NCBI RefSeq assembly: GCF_004297265.1 | Contig: NZ_SCUT01000047.1 | Location: 48,437-112,436, forward strand | Source of the DNA: Reyranella sp. | GTDB taxonomy: Bacteria; Pseudomonadota; Alphaproteobacteria; Reyranellales; Reyranellaceae | DNA length: 64,000 bases | Reading direction: 5' to 3' | In this document: piece by piece, positions 45,171 through 53,723 of the stretch | Layout of the letters: every line of letters begins with the position of its first letter | How positions within the stretch are numbered: position 1 is the first letter of the stretch | The notes under the pieces: generated by a model | What the model was told of the DNA's origin: nothing | Databases searched by the model: none | The model's input: the letters and a program-made list of their open reading frames with translations, nothing else | Program-made: the position numbers and the translations under genes

Positions 45171-46184
45171 ATGACCAATAAGACAATCGCCAAGACAATC
45201 GGACGCCGCAGCCTCATCGCGGGCGCGGTCGCCGTTCCTCTCGCTGCGCCGATGCTCGCGCGCCACGGCTGGGCGCAGTCGACCTACCCCAACAAGCAGA
45301 TCCGTATGGTCGTGCCTTTCGCGCCGGCCGGAACGACCGACCTGCTGGGCCGTATCGCCGCAGCGCATCTCCAGGAAGTCTGGGGCCAGACCGTGGTGGT
45401 CGACAACAAGAGCGGCGCCGGCGGCAATGTCGGCGCCGAGATCGTCGCCAAGTCACCGGCCGACGGCTACACGCTGCTGCTCGGCACGGTCGGTACCGCC
45501 GTCACCAACCAGTTCCTTTATAAGAACATGCCCTACGACGGCGTGAAGAGCTTCGCGCCGGTCGCGCTGTTCGGCGAGGTCGCCAATGTGCTCGCGGTGC
45601 ATCCCGACATGCCGGTCAAGACGGCCAAGGAATATGTCGAATATTGCAAGAAGCAGGGTCCGAACAAGGTGAGCTTCGGCTCCCCGGCGATCGGCGGCAC
45701 GGGCCATCTCGCGATGGAATATTTCCAGTCGCTGGGCGGCTTCAAGGTCGAGCATGTCGTCTATCGCGGCAGCTCGCTGGTGCTGAAGGACCTGCTGGCC
45801 GGGCACATCCCCAGCACGATGGACAATCTGCCGCCCTATCTGCCGCACATCCAGTCGGGCGCGCTGCGGGCGCTGGGTGTCAGCTCGGGCAAGCGCTGGT
45901 TTGCGCTGCCGGACACGCCGACCATCGCCGAGCAGGGCTATGCCGGCTTCGATGCCGCACCCTGGTGGTACGTGGCGGCACCGGCCGGCACGCCGCCGGA
46001 GATCGTGAAGAAGCTCTCGGACGAGCTGGTGAAGGCCTCCAAGCAGCCCGACGTCATCAAGAAGATTCGCGACGCCGGCGCCGCCGAGCTGGGCGGCTCC
46101 TCGGAGGACCTCGCCAAGCACATGCAGAGCGAGTACGTGAAGTGGAAGAAGGTCGTCGAGGCCGCCAAGCTGGAGCCGCAATGA
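45171..46184 (+). CDS. Bug-family (TTT) substrate-binding protein
   Basis: 337 residues. Signal peptide (GRRSLIAGAVAVPLAAPMLA), then YPNKQIRMVVPFAPAGTTDLLGR, NKSGAGGNVGAEIVAKSPADGYTLLLGT. No TctA/B genes nearby. It overlaps the phosphotriesterase-like gene (ATGA) and is divergent from the DMFase-like gene, suggesting the three serve uptake and hydrolysis of one substrate class. Confidence 0.92.
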   Translation: MTNKTIAKTIGRRSLIAGAVAVPLAAPMLARHGWAQSTYPNKQIRMVVPFAPAGTTDLLGRIAAAHLQEVWGQTVVVDNKSGAGGNVGAEIVAKSPADGYTLLLGTVGTAVTNQFLYKNMPYDGVKSFAPVALFGEVANVLAVHPDMPVKTAKEYVEYCKKQGPNKVSFGSPAIGGTGHLAMEYFQSLGGFKVEHVVYRGSSLVLKDLLAGHIPSTMDNLPPYLPHIQSGALRALGVSSGKRWFALPDTPTIAEQGYAGFDAAPWWYVAAPAGTPPEIVKKLSDELVKASKQPDVIKKIRDAGAAELGGSSEDLAKHMQSEYVKWKKVVEAAKLEPQ

Positions 46185-47224
46185 GCCGTCGCGAGCTGAA
46201 GGGAAAGATCCAGACCGTTCTCGGGCCGATCGAGCCCGGGAAGCTCGGTCGCACGCTGATGCATGAGCACGTGCTCTGCGACATCCGCCCGCCCGGCACG
46301 CGCTCCGACAACGATCTCGGCCCCGAGATCACCCTGGAGAATGTCTGGCAGATCAACTACGGCCGCGGCCTGAAGCGCGCCGGCCGCAAGTACATGCTCG
46401 ACCTCGAGGACATCGCCACCCGCGAGGTGGCGATGATGAAGCACGAGGGCGGCGACGCGATCGTGGAGCTGTCCTGCGGCGGCCTCTCACCCGATCCCAA
46501 CGGCCTGCGCCGCATCGCGGCCGGCACGGGCGTGCACCTCGTGATGGGCTGCGGCTACTACGTGAACGACTACCAGGACCCGAAGAACCACGACCGCACC
46601 GTCGAGGATTTCGCCGCCGAGATGATCGGCCAGATCCACGACGGCGCCTGGGGGACCGACGTCCGCGCCGGCATGATCGGCGAGATCGGCTGCCAGGCAC
46701 CGTGGACCGACACCGAGAAGCGCGTGATGCAGGGCGCCTTCATTGCCGCCACCGAGACCGGCGCCGCGATCAACGTCCATCCCGGCCGCGATCCCGACCA
46801 GCCACAGGAGGTCGCCGACTTCGCCAAGGCGGCGGGCTTTCCGACCGAGCGCATCGTCATCAGCCACATCGACCGCACCATCTTCGACGAGCCGCGGCTG
46901 CTGAAGCTGGCCGACTCGGGCGTGACGGTGGAGTTCGACCTGTTCGGCCAGGAGTCGAGCTACTACGGCCTCAGCGACATCGACATGCCCAACGACGCGA
47001 CGCGACTCAAGCTGATCCGGGCGCTCATCGAGGCGGATCATCTGGATAGGGTCGTGATCAGCCACGACATCTGCTACCGCACGCGTCTCGCGAGCTTCGG
47101 CGGACACGGCTACGGCCACATCTTCCGCAACGTCGTGCCGATGATGCAGAAGCGCGGCTACAGCGAGGCCGAGATAGACGCGATCCTGGTCGACAACCCG
47201 CGGCGGCTGCTGACGTTCGTGTGA
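46181..47224 (+). CDS. Phosphotriesterase-related amidohydrolase
   Basis: 347 residues of the PTE/PHP branch of the amidohydrolase superfamily. Metal-binding His28 and His30 (TLMHEH), a GEIG glutamate in the bridging position (lysine in true PTE), NVHPGRD, VISHIDR and VISHDICYR with the catalytic Asp. Lactonase or esterase activity is more likely than organophosphate hydrolysis. Coupled to the Bug gene. Confidence 0.88.
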   Translation: MSRRELKGKIQTVLGPIEPGKLGRTLMHEHVLCDIRPPGTRSDNDLGPEITLENVWQINYGRGLKRAGRKYMLDLEDIATREVAMMKHEGGDAIVELSCGGLSPDPNGLRRIAAGTGVHLVMGCGYYVNDYQDPKNHDRTVEDFAAEMIGQIHDGAWGTDVRAGMIGEIGCQAPWTDTEKRVMQGAFIAATETGAAINVHPGRDPDQPQEVADFAKAAGFPTERIVISHIDRTIFDEPRLLKLADSGVTVEFDLFGQESSYYGLSDIDMPNDATRLKLIRALIEADHLDRVVISHDICYRTRLASFGGHGYGHIFRNVVPMMQKRGYSEAEIDAILVDNPRRLLTFV

Positions 47225-47242
47225 AGGGCGCGAAATAAATAT

Positions 47243-47372
47243 CCCGTCGTCTCGACCGAAGCCTCGCGAAGCGAGACGTAGCGGAGAGACCTTCCCTCAA
47301 CCAAAAGCGGGCAAATGGTGGAGAGAAGATCTCTCCACTCCGCGCTGCGCGCTCCGGTCGAGATGACGGGGC
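47243..47372. repeat. Imperfect inverted repeat between convergent genes
   Basis: Left part (47243-47293) and right part (47327-47372) are imperfectly complementary: cccgtc-tctcgaccg is mirrored by cggtcgagatgacgggg and gagagac by gatctctcc. Similar in type to the 39821-39910 and 53377-53462 elements. A long hairpin is likely at the ends of both transcripts. Confidence 0.65.
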
Positions 47373-47376
47373 AAAC

Positions 47377-47922
47377 TCAAAACGTCAGCCGATACTCCGC
47401 TTCGGCCGTATAGATCGGACCGCTGCGTCCGATACGGCTCGAATAGAGCGTGAAGTGCTCGGCCACCCATGGCTCCACGCGAAACGTGCCGTGGCTCGCC
47501 ATGAATTGTGCGATGTGATGGCCGGTCTCGCCGCCCGCCGGGAAGCGCGCCAGGGTGACGTGCGGACGATACTTGCGGCGATCGACCTCGATGCCGCAGT
47601 TGCGGGCGACGGTCGTCACCTTCTGCTGCAGCCAGTCGAGGCGCTCGCTGCGTCCGACGAGGGCGACCAGCGCGCGGGGCTGCTTGCCGTTGCTGAACTG
47701 GTCGACGCCGGCGATGGCGACCCGAAAGGGCGGACCTTCGATGTCGGCCAGCTCCTCCTCGAAGTCGCGCAGCATGCCACCCTGCACCTCGCCGGCGAAG
47801 CAGAGCGTGATGTGGAGATTCTCCTGCGGCACCCAGCGCGCATCGGGCACGCCCGATTGCAACGCCGACAGCGCGTCGGCGATTTCGTCAGGGACGGGCA
47901 GGGCGACGAACAGGCGCGGCAT
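47377..47922 (-). CDS. thpR: RNA 2',3'-cyclic phosphodiesterase
   Basis: 181 residues of the 2H superfamily. The two HxTx motifs are HITL (37-40) and HVTL (121-124), giving a complete active site for cyclic-phosphate opening. Its 5' end overlaps the 3' end of the arylesterase gene by 35 bases. Confidence 0.93.
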   Translation of the reverse strand: MPRLFVALPVPDEIADALSALQSGVPDARWVPQENLHITLCFAGEVQGGMLRDFEEELADIEGPPFRVAIAGVDQFSNGKQPRALVALVGRSERLDWLQQKVTTVARNCGIEVDRRKYRPHVTLARFPAGGETGHHIAQFMASHGTFRVEPWVAEHFTLYSSRIGRSGPIYTAEAEYRLTF

Positions 47923-48595
47923 CGTCGAGATTCTTGGTAACGAAAGGCAGGATGCGTTCGACGATGACGTCGACGCCTTTGGCGTTGGGATGGATGCCGT
48001 CGGGCTGGTTGAGTGCAGGGTCCTGGGCCACGCCGTCGAGGAAGAAGGGATAGAGCGGCACGCCGTGCTTGTCGGCGAGCTTCTTGTAGATCCCGTCGAA
48101 CTGCTTGACGTATTCCGGCCCGAAGTTGCGCGGCGCCAGCATGCCGACCAGCCATACGGTGGCGCCAGCCTGTTTCAACTTGTCGAGGATGGCATCGAGA
48201 TTGCGCTCGGTGGCGGCCGGATCGAGGGCGCGCAGCATGTCGTTGCCGCCCAGCTCGACCAGCACGATGTCGGGCTTGTCGGCCATCATCCAGTCGATGC
48301 GTTCGAGGCCGCCCATTGTCGTATCGCCCGAAACGCCGTGATTGATGACGGTGACGTTACGGCCTTTGTCCTTCAGTGCCGCCTGGAGGCGGGCCGGGAA
48401 GGCCTGGGCGGGGGCGAGGCCGTATCCCGCGGCCAGGCTGTCACCCAGGATCGCGAGCTTCACCGGCTCGGCCGCCGTTTGCCCGGTTTGTGCATGGGCT
48501 GCGGAGGCTGCAAGGCACAGGACCAGCGCCACGAACGCCGCGATCCGTGAATTGACCGTCGCCGCAAAACCACCATATCGAGATTGCAGTTTCAT
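47888..48595 (-). CDS. Exported SGNH/GDSL arylesterase (TesA-like)
   Basis: 235 residues with a signal peptide (SRIAAFVALVLCLAASAAHA). Block I GDSLAAGYGL with Ser53, GxND block LGGNDMLRAL and the C-terminal DGIHPN with Asp/His. This is a periplasmic lysophospholipase/arylesterase type. Divergent from the ABC ATPase; in many proteobacteria tesA and ybbA-type genes lie in exactly this arrangement. Confidence 0.93.
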   Translation of the reverse strand: MKLQSRYGGFAATVNSRIAAFVALVLCLAASAAHAQTGQTAAEPVKLAILGDSLAAGYGLAPAQAFPARLQAALKDKGRNVTVINHGVSGDTTMGGLERIDWMMADKPDIVLVELGGNDMLRALDPAATERNLDAILDKLKQAGATVWLVGMLAPRNFGPEYVKQFDGIYKKLADKHGVPLYPFFLDGVAQDPALNQPDGIHPNAKGVDVIVERILPFVTKNLDDAAPVRRPARP

Positions 48596-48619
48596 TCCTT
48601 GCCTGTCCCAGGAGCCCGC

Positions 48620-49327
48620 TTGGTCGAGCTAAGTCCCATCGTTCGTCTCAAAGACGTGCATCTCGACATGGCGAGCGATGCCGGCACGGTCAATATCCTG
48701 CGCGGTGTCACTCTCGACATCGCGGCGGGCGAGATTACGGCCGTGGTGGGGCCGTCCGGTGCCGGCAAGTCGAGTCTGATGATGGTGGCGGGAGGGCTGG
48801 AGCGTGCGACCTCGGGCAGGGTCGAAGTCGTGGGCAACGATCTCGGCCCCATGGGCGACGACGACCGGGCACGCCTGCGGCGCGACCATATCGGCATCGT
48901 CTTCCAGGGTTTCCATCTCATTCCCACCATGACCGCACACGAGAACGTGGCCCTGCCGCTCGAGTTCGCCGGCCGTTCCGATGCGTTCGAACTCGCCGAG
49001 GCGGCGCTGAAGCGTGTCGGGCTCGGCCATCGCATCGGCCACTATCCCGCGCAGCTGTCCGGCGGCGAGCAGCAGCGCGTGGCCGTCGCCCGCGCCTTCG
49101 TCGGCCGGCCCAGGCTGATGCTGGCCGACGAACCGACCGGCAATCTCGACGGCGCCACCGGCAAGCAGGTGATGGATCTCCTGTTCGAGGTCGCGCGCAC
49201 CGACAACACGACTCTGATCCTGATCACGCACGATATGGGCCTCGCCGAGCGTTGCGACCGGGTGCTGCGCATCGCCGACGGCCTGCTGGTCGCGGACGAT
49301 CGCCTGCGCGCGCTCGCCGCGCAGTGA
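48620..49327 (+). CDS. YbbA/LolD-type ABC transporter ATPase
   Basis: 235 residues from TTG 48620, with AGGAG 5 bases upstream. Walker A GPSGAGKSS, FQGFHLIPTMTAHENVALPLEFAG, LSGGEQQRVAVARAF, LMLADEPTGNLD and THD. This is the YbbA group, paired with a large FtsX-like permease (next gene). An upstream TTG at 48584 would add 12 residues. Confidence 0.9.
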   Translation: MVELSPIVRLKDVHLDMASDAGTVNILRGVTLDIAAGEITAVVGPSGAGKSSLMMVAGGLERATSGRVEVVGNDLGPMGDDDRARLRRDHIGIVFQGFHLIPTMTAHENVALPLEFAGRSDAFELAEAALKRVGLGHRIGHYPAQLSGGEQQRVAVARAFVGRPRLMLADEPTGNLDGATGKQVMDLLFEVARTDNTTLILITHDMGLAERCDRVLRIADGLLVADDRLRALAAQ

Positions 49328-49337
49328 CGGCGTCGCC

Positions 49338-51857
49338 ATGAGCCTCGCCTTCCGCCTCGCGCGCCGCGAGATGCGCAGCGGCCTCGGCGGTTTCCGTCTG
49401 TTCATCGCGTGCCTGGCGCTGGGCGTCGGTGCCATCGCGGCAATCCTGTCGTTCAGCCGCGCCATCGAGGAAGGGCTGCGCGCCGATGCGCGCGAGATCC
49501 TGGGCGGCGACGTGGCGATCTCGCTGCTCTATCGCGAGGCGACGCCCGAGCAGATCGCCTTCATGCGCGAACAGGGCGAGTTCGTGCGCTGGCTCGACAG
49601 CCGGGCCATGGCGCGGCCAACCAAGCCCGACGGACGACCCACGCTGGTGCAGCTCAAGGCCGTCGAACCGGCCTATCCGCTCTACGGCAAGGTCGAGATG
49701 GCCGATGGCGGGACGCTCGCCAACGCGCTGGGCAAGCGTGACGGTATCTGGGGCGCCGCGCTCGAGGAATCGGCGCTGCGCCGCATGAACATGGCGCCGG
49801 GCGACATGCTGAAGGTCGGCGACACGGCGGTCGAGGTGCGCGGCATCATCGCGCACGAGCCCGACCGCGGCCTCAATGCCTTCGCGAGCCTCGGCCCGCG
49901 TCTCATGATCCCCCTGGACGCCGCCCTGGAAGCGGGCCTCGTCCAGCCCGGCAGCCTGCTCACCTGGGAATATCGCCTGCGCCTGCCGCCCGGACGCTCG
50001 GACAAGGCGGTCGTCGCGGCGCTGAAGGCCCGCTTTCCCGATGCCGGCTGGCGGGTGAGGGGCCTCGACGATGCCGGCGGCGGCATCCGCTTCTGGCTGG
50101 ACCGACTCACCCAGTTCATCGGCCTGATCGGTCTCGCCTCGCTGCTGGTGGGCGGAGTCGGCGTCGGCAATGCGGTCTCCAGCTTCCTGGCCGCGCGGCT
50201 GCGGACGATTGCTACGCTGAAGTGCCTGGGTGCGCCGGAGCGACTGGTCTTCACGACCTACTTCATCCAGCTCTCGGCGCTGGCGGCGCTGGGCGTCGGC
50301 ATCGGCCTGGTGATTGGCGCCGCACTGCCCTTCGTCGCCCAGTCGGCGATCGCCGACGTGCTGCCGGTGCGAGCGCGCGTGGCGCTCTATGCCGGACCGC
50401 TGGCGACTGCTGCGGGATTCGGCCTGCTGGTCTCGCTCCTCTTCGCCCTCATGCCGCTGATGCGCGCCCGAAGCGTTTCGGCCGCGACCCTGATGCGCGG
50501 CGCCGTGGTCCAACAGGGCGGCCGGCTGGCCTGGCGCGACGCGCTGATCATCGCCGCAGCGGCCATGGCGCTGGCGGCCTTCACGATCTTCACCGCCGAC
50601 AGCCGCCGGATCGCCGCCTATTTCGTGCTGGGCTCGGTCGGCGCCTTCATCGCTTTTCCGCTGCTGGCGCGGCTGCTGATGCTGGGCGCTGCCTGGATCG
50701 GCAAGCCCAAATTCGCTGCGCTTCGGCTGGCGCTGGCCAACCTGCACCGGCCGGGTGCGCCGACGCCGATCGTCATGCTGTCGCTCGGCCTCGGCCTCAC
50801 CGTGCTGGTGGCGACGGCCCTGATCGAGGGCAATCTCCGAGAACAGCTCACCCGGCGCATTCCGAGCGACGCCCCCGCCTTCTTCTTCGTCGACATCCAG
50901 TCGAGCCAGATGCCGGCCTTCGAGAAGGCGATCGCCGCCATTCCCGGCGCCGGGCCGCTCGACAAGGTGCCGTCGCTGCGCGGGCGCATCGTCAAGATCG
51001 GCGGCAAACCCGTCGGCGAGATCGCGGTGCCGTCCGACGCGCGCTGGGCGGTCGAGGGCGATCGCGGGGTGACCTATTCGGCGACGCCGCCCGAGGGCTC
51101 CCGTATCGTCGCCGGCGAATGGTGGCCGGCCGACTATCGCGGGCCGCAGCTCATCTCCTTCGACGAGAATCTGGCGAACCAGTTCGGCCTGGGGCTGGGC
51201 GACAGCATCACCGTGAACGTCCTGGGCCGCGACATCGAAGCGAAGATCGCCTCGCTGCGCCGCATCGAATGGACGACGCTCGCCATCAACTTCGTGTTCG
51301 TCTACTCGCCGGGCACGCTCGACAAGGCGCCACACACCTTCCTCGCCACGGTGAAATCGACGCCCGAGGCCGAGGACGCGATCTTCAAGGCGGTCACCGA
51401 CCAGTTCCCCAACGTCACCGTGGTGCGCATCCGCGACGCCATCGAGACGGCCGCCGGCGTGCTGGGCAATATCGGCCTCGCGAGCCGGGTGATCGGCTTC
51501 CTCAGTATCCTGGCCGGGGTGCTCGTGCTGGCGGGCGCCATGCTCGCCACCCAGCGCCGCCGCGTTCACGAGGCGGTCGTCATGAAGGTGCTGGGCGCGA
51601 CCCGCGCGCGCATCGCCGGGACCTTCGCCTGGGAGTTCGCCTTCCTCGGACTCGCCACCGCCGTGGCGGCGCTGGGCGTGGGGACGCTGGCCGCCTATCT
51701 GGTCGTGCGCCGGCTCATGAACCTCGAATGGACGTTCCTGCCGACCGTGGCGGTGGCGGTCGCGGTGGGGGCCATGGCGCTGACCTTGGCCTTCGGGCTG
51801 GCGGGAACCCTGGCGGCATTGCGGCAAAGACCGCTTGCCTTGTTGCGCAATGAGTGA
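49338..51857 (+). CDS. YbbP-type ABC permease with FtsX domains
   Basis: 839 residues. N-terminal helix, MacB-like periplasmic domain, then FtsX helices near residues 260-370, a further membrane block at 390-490, a second soluble domain and final FtsX helices at 720-830. Partner of the upstream ATPase. The group is linked to esterase TesA and to lipid or hydrophobic-compound handling in the envelope. Convention and gene order (tesA / ybbA / ybbP) match. Confidence 0.9.
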   Translation: MSLAFRLARREMRSGLGGFRLFIACLALGVGAIAAILSFSRAIEEGLRADAREILGGDVAISLLYREATPEQIAFMREQGEFVRWLDSRAMARPTKPDGRPTLVQLKAVEPAYPLYGKVEMADGGTLANALGKRDGIWGAALEESALRRMNMAPGDMLKVGDTAVEVRGIIAHEPDRGLNAFASLGPRLMIPLDAALEAGLVQPGSLLTWEYRLRLPPGRSDKAVVAALKARFPDAGWRVRGLDDAGGGIRFWLDRLTQFIGLIGLASLLVGGVGVGNAVSSFLAARLRTIATLKCLGAPERLVFTTYFIQLSALAALGVGIGLVIGAALPFVAQSAIADVLPVRARVALYAGPLATAAGFGLLVSLLFALMPLMRARSVSAATLMRGAVVQQGGRLAWRDALIIAAAAMALAAFTIFTADSRRIAAYFVLGSVGAFIAFPLLARLLMLGAAWIGKPKFAALRLALANLHRPGAPTPIVMLSLGLGLTVLVATALIEGNLREQLTRRIPSDAPAFFFVDIQSSQMPAFEKAIAAIPGAGPLDKVPSLRGRIVKIGGKPVGEIAVPSDARWAVEGDRGVTYSATPPEGSRIVAGEWWPADYRGPQLISFDENLANQFGLGLGDSITVNVLGRDIEAKIASLRRIEWTTLAINFVFVYSPGTLDKAPHTFLATVKSTPEAEDAIFKAVTDQFPNVTVVRIRDAIETAAGVLGNIGLASRVIGFLSILAGVLVLAGAMLATQRRRVHEAVVMKVLGATRARIAGTFAWEFAFLGLATAVAALGVGTLAAYLVVRRLMNLEWTFLPTVAVAVAVGAMALTLAFGLAGTLAALRQRPLALLRNE

Positions 51858-51991
51858 ATTAATTATTCTCCGGAACGGCTCCAAATTGGAATCCCGTCGA
51901 GCTACTTGGCTATTGATTCAGTCGATCTGTAACCCCAGATTATCGTCGAAGGGGCTCGGCAAACGAGGCCCCCTTGGAGGCTTGAAACCAA

Positions 51992-52741
51992 ATGGTAAAT
52001 CCGAACTTCGGCACCTTTAATCGCGCCGGCACCGTTGCCGACCAGGCGTCGTTCGATGTCGGTCTGCGCGCCCATATGGTGCGCGTGTACAACTACATGG
52101 CTTCGGGGCTCGCACTGTCGGGCATCGTGGCCTTCGGCCTGTTCAGCTCCGCCGAGCTCGCCAGCCTGTTCTTCCAGGTGCAGGCGGGCCGTGTCGTCGG
52201 CCTGAACATCCTGGGGTGGATCGCGATCTTCGCGCCGCTCGGCCTGCTGCTTCTCACCTCGTTCCGCGCCGCTCAGATGAGCGTGGGAGCGATCCAGGCG
52301 GTCTACTGGGCGGTCACGGCTCTGATGGGCGTCAGCCTGTCGCTGCTGCTGTTCCGCTACACCGGTGCCAGCGTCGCGCGCACCTTCTTCGTGACGGCCG
52401 CCGCCTTCGGCGCGCTGAGCCTCTACGGCTATACGACGAAGCGTGACCTCACGGCGATGGGCAAGTTCCTGTTCATGGGCGTGATCGGCCTCATCCTGGC
52501 CGGCCTCGTCAACATGATCTGGCCGTCGGGCACGATGAGCTTCATCATCTCCGCCGCGGGTGTGCTGATCTTCTCGGGCCTGATCGCCTACGACACCCAG
52601 AAGATCAAGGAGCAGTACTCCGAGGCCTGGGGTACGGAGATGGTCGAGAAGGTCGCCATCTTCGGCGCGCTCAGCCTCTACCTGGACTTCGTGAACCTGT
52701 TCCAGTTCCTGATGAGCTTCCTGGGCCAGTCGCGCGACTAG
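51992..52741 (+). CDS. Bax inhibitor-1/YccA family membrane protein
   Basis: 249 residues with seven predicted helices. Sequence starts FNRAGTVADQASFDVGLRAHMVRVYNYMASGLALSG, the usual N-terminus, and contains GVLIFSGLIAYDTQKIKEQY and ALSLYLDFVNLFQFLMSF, the conserved C-terminal hallmarks. Likely a pH-sensitive calcium leak or FtsH-associated protein. Cleanly terminated by the hairpin at 52769-52802. Confidence 0.94.
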   Translation: MVNPNFGTFNRAGTVADQASFDVGLRAHMVRVYNYMASGLALSGIVAFGLFSSAELASLFFQVQAGRVVGLNILGWIAIFAPLGLLLLTSFRAAQMSVGAIQAVYWAVTALMGVSLSLLLFRYTGASVARTFFVTAAAFGALSLYGYTTKRDLTAMGKFLFMGVIGLILAGLVNMIWPSGTMSFIISAAGVLIFSGLIAYDTQKIKEQYSEAWGTEMVEKVAIFGALSLYLDFVNLFQFLMSFLGQSRD

Positions 52742-52768
52742 CGGACTGCCCTTCGGGAAATCGAAAGG

Positions 52769-52802
52769 ACGCCCGGGTCGAAAGACCCGGGCGTTCTGTT
52801 TT
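52769..52802 (+). terminator. Rho-independent terminator
   Basis: An 11-base-pair stem (52769-52779 with 52784-52794) with a GAAA tetraloop, followed by TCTGTTTT. Located 28 bases after the Bax-inhibitor-1 stop. Confidence 0.9.
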
Positions 52803-52859
52803 GGAGAATGACGCGCCTGCCAAGATTGCGCCGTGCGCCTGCCGGCCTATACTTTCGGG

Positions 52860-53366
52860 ATGCGGCGCACCTCCTATGAGCAGATGAATTGTTCGATCGC
52901 CTCGGCGCTCGATGTCGTCGGCGAGCCGTGGACGCTCCTCATCGTGCGCGATGCCTTCTACGGCGTGCGCCGTTTCGACGACTTCCAGGAAAATCTCGGC
53001 ATCGCGCGCAACGTGCTCACCGCGCGGCTGAAGAAGCTGGTCGAGGCCGGAATCTTCCGGAAGACCGCCTATCGCCAGCGTCCGCTGCGCCACGAATACC
53101 GCCTCACCGAGAAGGGGGCCGCGCTGTTCACGGTGATCGTCGGGTTGAAACAATGGGGCGACCGCTTCGGCGCGGCCGCGCGCGCCGGCAAGCCGATGGA
53201 CCTGGTGGATCGTGCCGACAACCGCCCACTCGAGCCGGTGCTGATCGACGCCGAGAGCGGCCGCCGCCTCGAACTCACCAACGTCCGCGCGGTGGCGGGA
53301 CCAGGCGCCGACGAGACCACGCGCACCTTCTTCGAACGCCTGGCGCTCAACCGGCCGGCGCGGTAG
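52860..53366 (+). CDS. HxlR-family transcriptional regulator
   Basis: 168 residues. The winged helix-turn-helix is typical: NCSIASALDVVGEPWTLLIVRDAF, RFDDFQENLGIARNVLTARLKKLVEAGIF, HEYRLTEKG. HxlR regulators often respond to aldehydes or quinones; the conserved sensing Cys near the N-terminus is present (MNCSIA). Target genes not evident nearby. Confidence 0.92.
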   Translation: MRRTSYEQMNCSIASALDVVGEPWTLLIVRDAFYGVRRFDDFQENLGIARNVLTARLKKLVEAGIFRKTAYRQRPLRHEYRLTEKGAALFTVIVGLKQWGDRFGAAARAGKPMDLVDRADNRPLEPVLIDAESGRRLELTNVRAVAGPGADETTRTFFERLALNRPAR

Positions 53367-53376
53367 CGGCTCCTCA

Positions 53377-53462
53377 GTCGTCCTGAGCAGAGCGAAGGAC
53401 CTGGCTGAACGACCAGGGTACTCGGTGGCTGGCTTGAGGTCCTTCGCTGCGCTCAGGACGAC
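53377..53462. repeat. Inverted repeat, 26-base arms with two mismatches
   Basis: Arms at 53377-53402 and 53437-53462, complementary except for two positions, each carrying the ccttcgctgcgctcagg-type palindrome. It separates the convergent HxlR and DUF4169 genes. Same type as the element at 39821-39910. Confidence 0.75.
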
Positions 53463-53470
53463 AAGAGACC

Positions 53471-53656
53471 CTAGTCCTTCTCCGGCTCCAGCCGCTTGCC
53501 GTCGAGCGTGCGCACGGTGCGCTCCGCGGCGTCCCTGTCGACTTCCTTCTCCGCGCGGGTGCGGCCGAAGCGGCGGCGGTTCGCGTCGGCTTCCGCTTCG
53601 CGTTCGCGTCGCGCCTTGTCCTTGCGCGCCCGTCGCAGGTTGACGATCTCGGCCAT
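53471..53656 (-). CDS. DUF4169 family protein
   Basis: 61 residues, highly charged. The N-terminus AEIVNLRRARKDKARRE and the NRRRFGRTRAEKE centre match the short DUF4169 family in alphaproteobacteria. Function unknown. Divergent from the AsmA gene. Confidence 0.88.
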   Translation of the reverse strand: MAEIVNLRRARKDKARREREAEADANRRRFGRTRAEKEVDRDAAERTVRTLDGKRLEPEKD

Positions 53657-53723
53657 CGATTTCTCTATGCCGTGCTTGCAGTCGATGCGCTAGTCTTGCC
53701 CTGCCGGACCGGGGAGCCCTGCC

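Noticed and set aside
48620..51857. Second ABC system as lasso immunity or export
   Set aside because: It belongs to the conserved tesA/ybbA/ybbP arrangement and lies far from the cluster.
49224..51884. 886-codon open frame antisense to the ABC permease
   Set aside because: Gln/Arg/Gly/Asp-rich low-complexity translation with no recognisable domain; the plus-strand permease has clear FtsX features.
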